From the NCBI RefSeq assembly GCF_038595055.1, contig NZ_CP152002.1, positions 5,252,501-5,316,500 on the forward strand: 64,000 nucleotides of DNA, written 5' to 3'. How positions within the stretch are numbered: position 1 is the first letter of the stretch; each line of letters starts with the position of its first letter. The notes under the pieces are model-generated. The model was given only the letters and a program-made list of their open reading frames with translations, was not told the origin of the DNA and did not search any database. This DNA is from Paenibacillus sp. FSL R7-0345 (GTDB lineage: Bacteria; Bacillota; Bacilli; Paenibacillales; Paenibacillaceae). Of the stretch, positions 1 to 8,587 are shown piece after piece. The translations under genes were made by a program, and so were the position numbers.

Positions 1-259
1 TGGCAATTTGCTTCTGTGTTTCAGCAATGTTGCTGTCCAGCTTTTGTGCCTGCATGTTCAAATCATAAATATGGACGTAACGCCAAATCAGGGCGACAGC
101 CACCAGCACAAATGCTCCCAGGGTCAGCATATAACTCAGCTTCTCCTGTGTCGGCAGTACATTTCGTCTGGTGACGACTTTCGTCTTCTCGCGGTAAAGC
201 GGGTTTACCTCTTGTTTTCTTTTAGGTTGAACTGCTAAATTGCCGCGGGTGTAGGCCAT
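1..259 (-). CDS. ftsL: Cell division protein FtsL, 3' part outside window
   Basis: Small bitopic membrane protein of the divisome that works with FtsB/DivIC and FtsQ/DivIB at the septum. The visible 86 residues start MAYTRGNLAVQP, have a basic cytoplasmic stretch, then one hydrophobic segment (about residues 44-60, LTLGAFVLVAVALIW) followed by the start of a coiled coil (LNMQAQKLDSNIAETQKQ). This is the usual FtsL layout. The ATG at 257-259 has an AAAGGAG ribosome site just upstream. It lies 28 bp downstream of rsmH, the standard mraZ-rsmH-ftsL-pbp order. The gene runs off the left edge of the window, so its end is not seen. FtsL sequences are poorly conserved; the call rests on topology plus position. 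Confidence 0.88.
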   Translation of the reverse strand, partial: MAYTRGNLAVQPKRKQEVNPLYREKTKVVTRRNVLPTQEKLSYMLTLGAFVLVAVALIWRYVHIYDLNMQAQKLDSNIAETQKQIA

Positions 260-287
260 CTCTCTGACTCTCCTTTATCGTCGTTTT

Positions 288-1241
288 CTATAATTTCTCT
301 GCAACGCGCAGTTTTGCTGAACGGGCACGCGGGTTATGTTCCAGCTCTTCCTCAGAAGGAACCAGCGGCTTACGGTTAACCAGCTTTAGCTTGCCTTCAG
401 CGCCGCATACACAAAACGGAAAGTCAGGTGGACAAGTACATCTGCTCAAATAACTGCTGAAAATCTGTTTGCAGATTCTGTCCTCCAGCGAATGAAACGT
501 AATAACGGATACTCTTCCTTCAGGCGCCAGACAGCGTACAGCTGCGTGCAGCCCTTCTTCAAAAGCTCCCAGTTCGTCATTCACGGCAATTCTTAGTGCC
601 TGAAAGCTGCGTTTTGCCGGATGTCCTCCAGTTCTGCGCGCAGCTGCCGGAATGCCTTCCTTGATCAGCTCCGCCAGCTCACCAGTGTTCGTAACCGGCC
701 GTTCCTCGCGTCTTTCCACAATTTTGCGGGCAATCCGCCGCGAGAATTTTTCTTCTCCATACTGGAAAAGCACGCGGGCGATTTCCTGCTCAGGCCAGGT
801 GTTGATCACTTCGGCTGCAGTCAGCTCAGCGGACTGATCCATCCGCATATCCAGCGGGGCATCGTGATTGTAGCTGAATCCCCGCTCCCCTTCATCAAAC
901 TGGGGAGAAGATACGCCAAGGTCGAACAGTATGCCGTCTACCTGCGGAACTCCATCCTTTTGCGGAACAAACGGCAGTGTCTTCAGAACCTGTTCCAGGT
1001 CACGGAAGTTGGTTTTAACCATTACCACCTTGTCGCCGTATTCAGCCAGCCGTTCTTTGGCATTATTCAGAGCCCAGTCATCCTGATCCAGACAGATCAG
1101 CCGGCCGTTGCCGCTGAGTTTGGACGCAATCAAAGAGCTGTGTCCGGCTCCGCCAAGCGTACAGTCGACATATATGCCATCCTCTTTGATGTGCAGCCCC
1201 TCTGTCGCTTCTTCTTTAAGCACCGTGATGTGGTGAAACAA
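288..1241 (-). CDS. rsmH: 16S rRNA (cytosine-1402-N4)-methyltransferase RsmH (MraW)
   Basis: SAM-dependent enzyme that N4-methylates C1402 in the decoding centre of 16S rRNA. The 317-residue product is the normal family length. The SAM-binding motif VDCTLGGAGHS is at residues 25-35, and the family signatures LDQDDWAL, LFDLGVSSPQFD, HPAKRSFQALRIAVNDEL and SVITFHSLEDRICKQIF follow in order. A C-terminal cysteine cluster (CTCPPDFPFCVC) is present, as in many family members. It lies 39 bp downstream of mraZ and 28 bp upstream of ftsL in the dcw cluster, so it is probably co-transcribed under MraZ control. Identification is secure. Confidence 0.97.
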   Translation of the reverse strand: MFHHITVLKEEATEGLHIKEDGIYVDCTLGGAGHSSLIASKLSGNGRLICLDQDDWALNNAKERLAEYGDKVVMVKTNFRDLEQVLKTLPFVPQKDGVPQVDGILFDLGVSSPQFDEGERGFSYNHDAPLDMRMDQSAELTAAEVINTWPEQEIARVLFQYGEEKFSRRIARKIVERREERPVTNTGELAELIKEGIPAAARRTGGHPAKRSFQALRIAVNDELGAFEEGLHAAVRCLAPEGRVSVITFHSLEDRICKQIFSSYLSRCTCPPDFPFCVCGAEGKLKLVNRKPLVPSEEELEHNPRARSAKLRVAEKL

Positions 1242-1280
1242 GCTGCATCCCTCCAGGGCAGTATTCGAATTGTGTATGTG

Positions 1281-1718
1281 TTATAGATCAAAATTGAAAT
1301 CTACCAATTTCTCGGCAATCTCGTTGAACGATTCCTCTGACTGTTCGAAGTACTGTTCCCATAGCTCTTTGTTCCAGATTTCCACCCGGTTCGAAACGCC
1401 CAGAATAACACAGTCCTTATCCAGCTTAGCATATTGCCGTAAATTAACCGGCAAATTAACCCTGCCTTGCTTGTCCCATACACATTCTGTCGCTCCCGAG
1501 AAAAAGAAGCGGCTGAAGGCACGGGCATCCGATTTCATCAGTGAAAGGCTTTTGAGCTTTTGCTCCATGATTCCCCATTCTTCCATGGGATAAACAAATA
1601 TGCAGGAATCGAGGCCGCGGGTGGCAACGAAAGAGGCTCCGAGCAATTCACGGAATTTAACCGGAATGATGATCCGGCCTTTGTCGTCAATGCTATGCTG
1701 GAACTCCCCCATAAACAT
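1281..1718 (-). CDS. mraZ: Transcriptional regulator MraZ
   Basis: AbrB-like double-domain DNA-binding protein that autoregulates the division and cell-wall (dcw) cluster. The chosen start ATG at 1716-1718 gives the canonical MFMGEFQHSIDDKGRIIIPVKFR start (145 residues). A GTG 12 bp upstream is also open but sits inside the ribosome-site region (AGGGAG). Two SpoVT-AbrB repeats can be read: DDKGRIIIPVKFR near residues 10-23 and DKQGRVNLPVNLRQYA in the second half. It is the first gene of mraZ-rsmH-ftsL. Tandem AAAGTGGGG boxes directly upstream look like its own operator. Confidence 0.97.
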   Translation of the reverse strand: MFMGEFQHSIDDKGRIIIPVKFRELLGASFVATRGLDSCIFVYPMEEWGIMEQKLKSLSLMKSDARAFSRFFFSGATECVWDKQGRVNLPVNLRQYAKLDKDCVILGVSNRVEIWNKELWEQYFEQSEESFNEIAEKLVDFNFDL

Positions 1719-1725
1719 CGATTTT

Positions 1726-1764
1726 CCCACTCCCTGCTACCGATTCCCCACTTTGCCCCACTTT
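1726..1764 (-). promoter_or_regulatory. Probable MraZ operator boxes
   Basis: On the minus strand two copies of AAAGTGGGG (1756-1764 and 1746-1754) are spaced exactly 10 bp apart, and a third GGGAGTGGG-type copy (1726-1734) lies about 20 bp further on, just before the mraZ start. MraZ proteins are known to bind direct repeats containing GTG/TGGG with about one helical turn spacing upstream of mraZ. The match in sequence and phasing is seen directly; binding is inferred. Confidence 0.65.
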
Positions 1765-2052
1765 ACACCACCTAAGCATAATAGATTCGCCATTAAAAAT
1801 CAAAAACCTTTTTCATATCCGAGGTAATTTTTTCTTGTTTGTCAAGTCTTCATTTCTACAAATCTTTGCAGTATTCTTCAGCCCTTTTACACATTTTAAT
1901 TTTCCCCAATCAAAATATTGAGCGTTAAGCTTCAGAAAACGGGGTATATAATATCTTGAATCCTAGTAACCCTAGACTAAAGTCGGATACCCGCAGGAGG
2001 GCAGTATGGGCATATATATCGAAGTTAATCCGTTCATTAATTTACCTGAGAC
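1765..2052. other. Non-coding interval upstream of mraZ
   Basis: AT-rich stretch between the MraZ boxes and the ahcY terminator. On the minus strand a TTGACA (about 1838-1843) is present, but I could not place a well-spaced -10 with it. I see no convincing gene. A short plus-strand frame starting at 2006 continues across the ahcY 3' end and looks like a shadow. Confidence 0.5.
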
Positions 2053-2095
2053 AGCAAAATGCCCGGGCCATTTGCATGGCTACCGGGCATTTGCT
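2053..2095 (-). terminator. Terminator after ahcY
   Basis: Strong inverted repeat with arms AGCAAATGCCCGG and CCGGGCATTTTGCT plus an inner CCAT/ATGG pair. It lies 17 bp after the ahcY stop. The U tract is short, so termination efficiency is uncertain. Confidence 0.7.
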
Positions 2096-2111
2096 GATCC
2101 ATACACTTTAA

Positions 2112-3383
2112 TTAATCATTCAGATTCCAGCTGTCAAGATATTCAACTTGAGCCGGAGTCAGGCTGTCAATTGAAATTCCCAGGCTTTCCAGCTTGTAGC
2201 GTGCTACCTGCTCATCCAGCTCGTAAGGAACATTTTCCACTTTGACACCGATGTTTTTGTAATTGTCGTTTACATATTTGAGCGACAGCGCCTGCAGGGC
2301 AAAGGTTGTATCCATGATTTCTGCAGGATGGCCATCCGCCGCTCCCAGGTTGACCAGTCTGCCTTCAGCCAGCAGGTATAGCTTGCGTCCGTCCTTCAGC
2401 AGATATTCTTCGATATTCTTACGGACTGTGCGCTGGGATACGGAACGCTCGGACAGCTCTGGTTTGTTCACTTCCACATCGAAGTGCCCGGCGTTGCAGA
2501 GAATTGCCCCGTCCTTCATCACATCGTAATGTTCACCGCGGATTACATAACGGTTACCTGTTACGGTTACGAAGAAATCACCATGCTTGGCTGCTTCCTT
2601 CATCGGCATCACCTGGAATCCGTCCATATGGGCTTCAACCGCTTTAATCGCATCTACTTCGGTCACGATTACGTTGGCACCAAGGCCCTTTGCACGCATC
2701 GCTACACCCTTGCCGCACCAGCCGTAACCGACTACAACGACTGTTTTGCCGGCTACAATCAGATTGGTAGTCCGGACGATGCCGTCCCAGGCCGACTGGC
2801 CAGTGCCGTAACGGTTATCGAACAGGTACTTGCAGTAAGCATCATTGACAGCAACCATAGGGAACTTCAGGATGCCTTGCTTCTGCAGCGCTTTTAAGCG
2901 AATAATACCGGTAGTTGTCTCTTCCGCACCGCCGCGGATATTCTCCATCAGGTCCGGCCGCTCCGAGTGCAGCAGTGTTGCAAAATCGCCGCCGTCATCA
3001 ATAATCAGATCCGGCTTGTTTTCCAGCGCTCTGATATTCAGAGCCTTGAACTCCTCAGGAGTCGGGTTATATTTGGCGAATACTGTAATTCCGTCTTCGA
3101 CAAGCGCCGCACACACATCGTCCTGCGTGGAAAGGGGGTTGGAACCGGTAATGGTCACTTCGGCACCGCCGGCTTGAACCACTTTTGCCAGGTATGCTGT
3201 TTTGGCTTCCAGATGCAGTGTAATCGACACCTTCAGTCCCTTGAACGGCTGCTCCGCTTCAAACTGCTCACGGATGCGGTTCAATACCGGCATATGCTGG
3301 CGGACCCAGTCGATTTTGAGATGCCCTTCCGGGGCAAGCGACATATCTGCAACGATACTGTTTTGTTTCGACAATGAACTCAT
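2112..3383 (-). CDS. ahcY: Adenosylhomocysteinase (SAH hydrolase)
   Basis: NAD-dependent cytosolic enzyme that splits S-adenosylhomocysteine into adenosine and homocysteine, relieving product inhibition of methyltransferases. The 423-residue product has the substrate-domain signatures (LEAKTAYLAKVV, DDGGDFATLLH, NRYGTGQSAWDGI) and the NAD-binding loop GYGWCGKG at residues 219-226, then CNAGHFDVEV. It ends SWNLND and lacks the lysine/tyrosine-containing tail of the longer eukaryote-type enzymes, so it is the short type common in Gram-positives and thermophiles. The start ATG follows AGGAGG with good spacing. It lies 37 bp downstream of bshC and probably shares its transcript. Bacillus subtilis uses Pfs/LuxS at this step instead, so the location inside the bshC-mraZ neighbourhood is lineage-specific. 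Confidence 0.97.
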   Translation of the reverse strand: MSSLSKQNSIVADMSLAPEGHLKIDWVRQHMPVLNRIREQFEAEQPFKGLKVSITLHLEAKTAYLAKVVQAGGAEVTITGSNPLSTQDDVCAALVEDGITVFAKYNPTPEEFKALNIRALENKPDLIIDDGGDFATLLHSERPDLMENIRGGAEETTTGIIRLKALQKQGILKFPMVAVNDAYCKYLFDNRYGTGQSAWDGIVRTTNLIVAGKTVVVVGYGWCGKGVAMRAKGLGANVIVTEVDAIKAVEAHMDGFQVMPMKEAAKHGDFFVTVTGNRYVIRGEHYDVMKDGAILCNAGHFDVEVNKPELSERSVSQRTVRKNIEEYLLKDGRKLYLLAEGRLVNLGAADGHPAEIMDTTFALQALSLKYVNDNYKNIGVKVENVPYELDEQVARYKLESLGISIDSLTPAQVEYLDSWNLND

Positions 3384-3420
3384 AAAAATACCTCCTATTA
3401 ATTTGGATTAAACCGTGTTC

Positions 3421-5052
3421 CTACATATATATAATGCGATGTGTTCCGCTGAAGTCAGCGGGCATCGTAAGCAGCTCATCCAGCCAGGAGAGACCGTAGC
3501 GGTTCAAATAGTACATGACGTTATAGGCTCTTTCCTGCAGCTTGCCTGCAGGCATGAGCGACAGCTCAATCCGTTCCCACTGGCGCAGGGCGGCTTCATT
3601 CTGCTTCTCCATAGCATCCTGGGCTTTTGCCTGCAGGAAGGAGATCTGATCCATAATCTTGTCTTTGTTGTTGTTCCCCAGCTTGAGCAATCCGGCCTGG
3701 ATGCTGCCGAGCTGTTCAATCAGCGGCTCATACATTGCTGTAAAAGCTCGCTTGGTCTCCTCGAACCGGCGTCCAAGCTCCAGCTCGTCCTGGGCAGACA
3801 GCCATTCCTTGCGCTTTGCATCAAGACCATTACGGACATCGCTAAAGGAAAGACCATACTTATCCATATGTTTATGGAGCGTGCCTTCAATAATCGTAAA
3901 GGACATACGCGGCATAATCAGCGGCATCTTGTCGTTCACCACACTGAATGCCTCACGCGGTATCGCCCAGTAGGCAATTTCCCCTTGTCCCAGCACAGTG
4001 GCCAGTACCGGCAGAACATAATTCTGCATCAGCGGACGGGTTAGCACATTGTTGCTGAACCGCTCAGGGTGTTCTTCCAGCTCAGCCAGCAGCCCGCTCT
4101 GTGAAAAGGACACGATTCCTTTGCGGTCGCTGAATCCGTCTTTTGTCTTATGCAGGAGGAGCCGTGCACCTTCATGTATATAGAAGATATTAGCATTGCC
4201 AGGTGTTACATCAGCCTGCAGCTCATAGCCGGCTGCTGTAATATCCCCTGCCGACTGCTTGTAAGCAGCCTCAAGCTCATCGTTCCGTTCGATGAGGGTA
4301 GCAAAGAACGGGCGCTCCAGGCTGCGCAGTGCAGGATCTGCAGAATCCAGCAGAACAAGCCCGAATTTGCCGAACAGTGAGCCTATCAGCTTGGCAAAAG
4401 CATCGCTCATGCTGCAGCCTCCCGCTGATGATTCGCGGATAAACTGCATAATCTCCGGTTTAAATTCACTTTCTTGCAGCATCCCGTCCAGCAGCTCAGT
4501 TACCTGCTGCCAGCTCTCCTGTCCTACTGAAATGGCGCTGACCGAAGCCCGAGGCCCTTCCGGCTTGTCCATTTTGATTTTGGCAAGCTCGCCGGTTCTG
4601 CTTAATACGTAGGTATGATTGACTTCATCCCAGTCATGATCCTCACCGGCAATCCAGAACAACGGAACGACAGACCGCCCAAGCTGGGCCGCAGCTTCTT
4701 TGGCCGCCAGAATTGCCGTAGCCGCTTTGTAAACAACAAAAAGAGGTCCTGTGAACAGGCCGCTTTGCTGTCCACCGGTAATGACCAGTGTTCCCGGCTG
4801 CTCCAGCAGGGATAACGAGTCCATTACTTCAGGATGATTGTTATGCTGCTGATTATAACCGCGCAGAACAGCAGCCACTTCAGTACGCCCGGCGCGCTGA
4901 TCCTCTGTACTGTCCAGCCAGTCCGCCCGTTCCCTCCGGCTTGTCTCGTTTCTAAAATCCCCGCCGTACAGCTTGTCCACTGTTTCATAACGTTCTATAT
5001 AGTCGCGGGCAAGCTTAGAGCCGCCCGTTAACGGTTCCGGTACTACATTCAT
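3421..5052 (-). CDS. bshC: Bacillithiol biosynthesis cysteine-adding enzyme BshC
   Basis: Putative cysteine ligase of the last step of bacillithiol synthesis, joining cysteine to GlcN-malate. About 543 residues, the usual length. Family signatures seen are LVITGGQQSGLFTGPLFVVYK, PLFWIAGEDHDWDEVNH and the C-terminal coiled-coil region. I chose the ATG at 5050-5052 because AGGAGG lies 9 bp before it; an in-frame TTG at 5058 is too close to that site. A good promoter lies upstream (5116-5144). In Bacillus subtilis this gene (yllA) sits directly before mraZ; here ahcY is inserted between them. Confidence 0.95.
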   Translation of the reverse strand: MNVVPEPLTGGSKLARDYIERYETVDKLYGGDFRNETSRRERADWLDSTEDQRAGRTEVAAVLRGYNQQHNNHPEVMDSLSLLEQPGTLVITGGQQSGLFTGPLFVVYKAATAILAAKEAAAQLGRSVVPLFWIAGEDHDWDEVNHTYVLSRTGELAKIKMDKPEGPRASVSAISVGQESWQQVTELLDGMLQESEFKPEIMQFIRESSAGGCSMSDAFAKLIGSLFGKFGLVLLDSADPALRSLERPFFATLIERNDELEAAYKQSAGDITAAGYELQADVTPGNANIFYIHEGARLLLHKTKDGFSDRKGIVSFSQSGLLAELEEHPERFSNNVLTRPLMQNYVLPVLATVLGQGEIAYWAIPREAFSVVNDKMPLIMPRMSFTIIEGTLHKHMDKYGLSFSDVRNGLDAKRKEWLSAQDELELGRRFEETKRAFTAMYEPLIEQLGSIQAGLLKLGNNNKDKIMDQISFLQAKAQDAMEKQNEAALRQWERIELSLMPAGKLQERAYNVMYYLNRYGLSWLDELLTMPADFSGTHRIIYM

Positions 5053-5115
5053 CTGCAATTGCCTCCTGTTCTACTTCCTGCTGTATGTAAACATCTAGTC
5101 TGTAAACTCTATATG

Positions 5116-5144
5116 ATTGTATCCAAAGTAACGGCGCGCGTCAA
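5116..5144 (-). promoter_or_regulatory. Sigma-A type promoter of bshC-ahcY
   Basis: On the minus strand TTGACG (5139-5144) and TACAAT (5116-5121) are separated by exactly 17 bp, about 65 bp before the bshC start and just after the oppF terminator. Confidence 0.7.
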
Positions 5145-5166
5145 AGAATTCCGGCTGACGCATAAC

Positions 5167-5191
5167 AGGCGGGAGCTTAACGCTCCCGCCT
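5167..5191 (-). terminator. Terminator after oppF
   Basis: Perfect 10-bp inverted repeat AGGCGGGAGC / GCTCCCGCCT with a 5-nt loop, 21 bp after the oppF stop. Followed by a weak U run (TGTTATG), so it could be partly leaky. Confidence 0.75.
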
Positions 5192-5212
5192 GCATCTGTA
5201 ATACTGTATCCA

Positions 5213-6133
<921 letters not shown>

Positions 6134-6207
6134 ACGTACTGCACCTCCTTGGCCATCGAATGCAGCATTCAGCTGTGCGCATTATGCGTTTGCTGAATGC
6201 TGTGACT

Positions 6208-6452
6208 CTATAAACTTGCGCCTGAATAGTCACATCAAGCGCCGGATTCGTGGAGATATTGGTTAAAGCGAGCCTCAGCATTTTTGATGCCCGCTAATTG
6301 AAGCATCTCAATACCTTGCTGTTTCGCTTCGGCCGCTGACATTTCTGATGTGTGATCAAAACTTCGGTTATCTGTCTGCCCACTTTGATCGTAGGGTTCA
6401 AAGAAGTCATCGGGTCTTGAAAAACAAGCCAATATCTTTACCGCGAATACGT
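6208..6452 (-). pseudogene. oppD: oppD remnant (oligopeptide ABC transporter ATPase), deleted and frameshifted
   Basis: Between oppC and oppF, where oppD normally sits, three minus-strand fragments match a DppD/OppD ATPase in different frames. From 6452: RIRGKDIG; then, after a shift, the Q-loop region IFQDPMTSLNPTIKVGRQI; then, after another shift, MSAAEAKQQGIEMLQLAGI followed by NAEARFNQYLHE; and then, after a further shift with missing sequence, the D-loop piece ALDVTIQAQV. The N-terminal Walker A part, the SGG signature and Walker B between 'HE' and 'ALDV', and the C-terminal part are absent. So the gene has large internal and terminal deletions plus frameshifts. The longest open piece (6235-6432, 65 codons) is not a functional protein. 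Sequencing error cannot explain the missing segments. Confidence 0.88.
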
Positions 6453-6474
6453 TACATTTGTTACATGCTATTGC

Positions 6475-7428
6475 TTATTTTTTCAGTTTAGGATCCAGTG
6501 CATCACGAAGACCGTCACCAAAAATGTTAAAGGACAGCATGATCAAGCTTACCAGAATAGCCGGGAACAGGAAGCGCCATGGATAGTACAACCATCCGGT
6601 CAATGAGTCATTGATCATCGATCCGAGGGATGCGACAGGTGCTTGTACACCAAGTCCCAGGAAGCTCAGGAATGCTTCAGCGAAGATCGCATTCGGAACG
6701 GACAGGGTAATCGTTACAATAATAGGACCAACCGCATTAGGAAGCAGGTGGCGGAACAACAGTCTCTTGGAGCCTGCACCCATGGAGCGGGAAGCAAGGA
6801 CAAATTCACGGTTCTTAAGCTGCATGATCTCACCGCGTACAATCCACGACATGTTAATCCAGCCGGTAATGGTTAAAGCCAGGATAATGGTACCAAGGCT
6901 TGGCTCCATTACAACCAGCAGCAGGATAACTACCAGCAGGTAAGGGATGGCATACAAAATTTCTGAAAACTTATTCATAATGTTATCAACACGTCCGCCG
7001 AAATAACCCATGATGCCGCCATAAATAACACCGATCAGAAGGTCAATTGCTGCTGCAGCCAGACCTACGATCAGCGAGATACGGGCTCCATACCATGTAC
7101 GGACAAAGATATCGCGTCCCAGATCATCAGTGCCGAAAAAGTGTTTGTTAGCGAATGAAGGGGGCTTATTCGTATTGAGCAAGTCATTAGAATAATAGTT
7201 GAACTTTGATAAATATGGTGCAAAAATAGCAGCCAGTACGATCAGGCCCAAAACACCAAGTGCGGTCATTGCCATTTTGTTCTGGCGCAGACGCTCCCAG
7301 GAATCTCTCCAGGACGAAAGACTTTCGCGCTGGATTACTTCAGCCTGCTTTTCATCAATTCCAATTTGTTTGAAATCTTCAGGTTTCAGGTTCGCGTCAA
7401 ACGATGTCAAATTATTATTAGATGCCAA
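6475..7428 (-). CDS. oppC: Oligopeptide ABC transporter permease OppC
   Basis: Inner-membrane permease subunit of the Opp/Dpp importer. The 317-residue product has a long cytoplasmic N-terminus (about 50 residues, with SWRDSWERLRQNKMAM), a first membrane segment LGVLGLIVLAAIFAPYL, the family motif HFFGTDDLGRDIFVRTWYGAR and five further hydrophobic segments; the EAFLSFLGLGVQAP motif and the GDGLRDALDPKLKK end are typical. It follows oppB by 3 bp. The downstream oppD is a remnant. Confidence 0.95.
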   Translation of the reverse strand: MASNNNLTSFDANLKPEDFKQIGIDEKQAEVIQRESLSSWRDSWERLRQNKMAMTALGVLGLIVLAAIFAPYLSKFNYYSNDLLNTNKPPSFANKHFFGTDDLGRDIFVRTWYGARISLIVGLAAAAIDLLIGVIYGGIMGYFGGRVDNIMNKFSEILYAIPYLLVVILLLVVMEPSLGTIILALTITGWINMSWIVRGEIMQLKNREFVLASRSMGAGSKRLLFRHLLPNAVGPIIVTITLSVPNAIFAEAFLSFLGLGVQAPVASLGSMINDSLTGWLYYPWRFLFPAILVSLIMLSFNIFGDGLRDALDPKLKK

Positions 7429-7431
7429 TTC

Positions 7432-8370
7432 TTAGCCCTCCTTTCCTCCACTTAATTTGATCCGAGGATCTACAAAGACATACGCGATATCCGTCAGGAA
7501 GCGTGCAACCATCAGCAGTACGCCGTAGAAAATGGTAATCCCCATAATTACGGTATAGTCACGTGTACTAATGGCTTCCACAAACTGTTTGCCGATACCG
7601 CCGATACCGAAAATCTGCTCAATAACTACCGAACCGGTTACAATGTTAGCAGTCATTGGTCCAAGATAGGTAACAACCGGCAAAATCCCGTTACGCAGCA
7701 CGTGGCGGCTCAGAATTGCTGGCCAGCTCAGACCTTTGGCTTTGGCTGTCTTAATGTACTCCGAATGAAGCACTTCAAGCATACTGGAGCGGGTCAAACG
7801 GGCTATAAAGGCTATAGGCTGCGCTGAGAGCGCCGCTACAGGCAGAATGTAATATATTGGTCCTTTAAATCCGGAAACCGGTACCCAGTGGAATTTATAG
7901 GCTAGTACATATTGTAATACAGAAGCGACTACAAAGCTCGGAACCGCAATCCCCAGCACCGCGATAACCATGGCGGCACTATCTATAAACTTACGGTGAT
8001 AGAGTGCGGCTATCATACCGAGGAATACCCCGATAATAACCGACACGATAATTGCGACAATTCCCAGCTTCAAGGACGCCGAAAACGTCTGTCCGATCAA
8101 GTGGGTTACATCCTGGTTCAAACGCTTCATGGATACACCCAGATCACCTTGGGCAATATCACCCAAATACTTAAAATACTGATGATAGAGCGGCTTGTCC
8201 AGACCGTACTGCTCATATAAACGCGCTTTTATTTCCGGCGGAACTTTTTTCTCAGAAGTAAACGGGTCCCCCGGAATAGCTTTCATTAAGAAAAAGGTTG
8301 CTGAAATGAGCACAAACAGCGACACGAGCATGTAAAACAGCTTATTGGCAATATAACGAACCATCCCCAT
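7432..8370 (-). CDS. oppB: Oligopeptide ABC transporter permease OppB
   Basis: Second membrane permease subunit of the Opp importer, about 312 residues and six predicted membrane segments. Signatures are LLVSLFVLISATFFLMKAIPGDPF-like N-terminal text (MLVSLFVLISATFF), YGLDKPLYHQYFKYLG, the EAA-like loop ARLTRSSMLEVLHSEYIKTAKAKGL and the end AYVFVDPRIKL. I chose ATG 8368-8370 because AAGGAGG lies 5 nt before it; an ATG two codons in is an alternative and a start 33 bp upstream has no ribosome site. Downstream of oppA, separated by a hairpin that should reduce read-through. Confidence 0.95.
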   Translation of the reverse strand: MGMVRYIANKLFYMLVSLFVLISATFFLMKAIPGDPFTSEKKVPPEIKARLYEQYGLDKPLYHQYFKYLGDIAQGDLGVSMKRLNQDVTHLIGQTFSASLKLGIVAIIVSVIIGVFLGMIAALYHRKFIDSAAMVIAVLGIAVPSFVVASVLQYVLAYKFHWVPVSGFKGPIYYILPVAALSAQPIAFIARLTRSSMLEVLHSEYIKTAKAKGLSWPAILSRHVLRNGILPVVTYLGPMTANIVTGSVVIEQIFGIGGIGKQFVEAISTRDYTVIMGITIFYGVLLMVARFLTDIAYVFVDPRIKLSGGKEG

Positions 8371-8490
8371 CAACACCTCCTTCGACATTTTTTTTAGGCA
8401 CACTAATTGATTTTATGCAAAAAACGGCAGTTTGTCTATTTTCTAATTTTGTAATCAAAAGAAATCATTAACAAAAAGCCTGAAATGCAA

Positions 8491-8528
8491 AAAAAAGGGA
8501 TATATATGGAATTCCACATATATATCCC
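8491..8528 (-). terminator. Hairpin with U tract between oppA and oppB
   Basis: Minus-strand GGGATATATATG-GG... pairs with its complement around GGAATTCC and is followed by eight T residues. It looks like a rho-independent terminator placed between oppA and oppB, the usual arrangement for making more binding protein than permease. Confidence 0.75.
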
Positions 8529-8587
8529 GAAGTGTAACGCAACCTTCAGAACTAACTATTCAGTTTAGCTAACTGAAGTTTCTAATC

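Noticed and set aside
2006..2245. 79-codon plus-strand frame with a GGAGG-like upstream site
   Set aside because: It runs through the ahcY terminator and into ahcY antisense. The product text follows the hairpin sequence and has no recognisable feature.
3384..3420. SAH riboswitch before ahcY
   Set aside because: Only 37 bp separate bshC and ahcY; no room for the aptamer.
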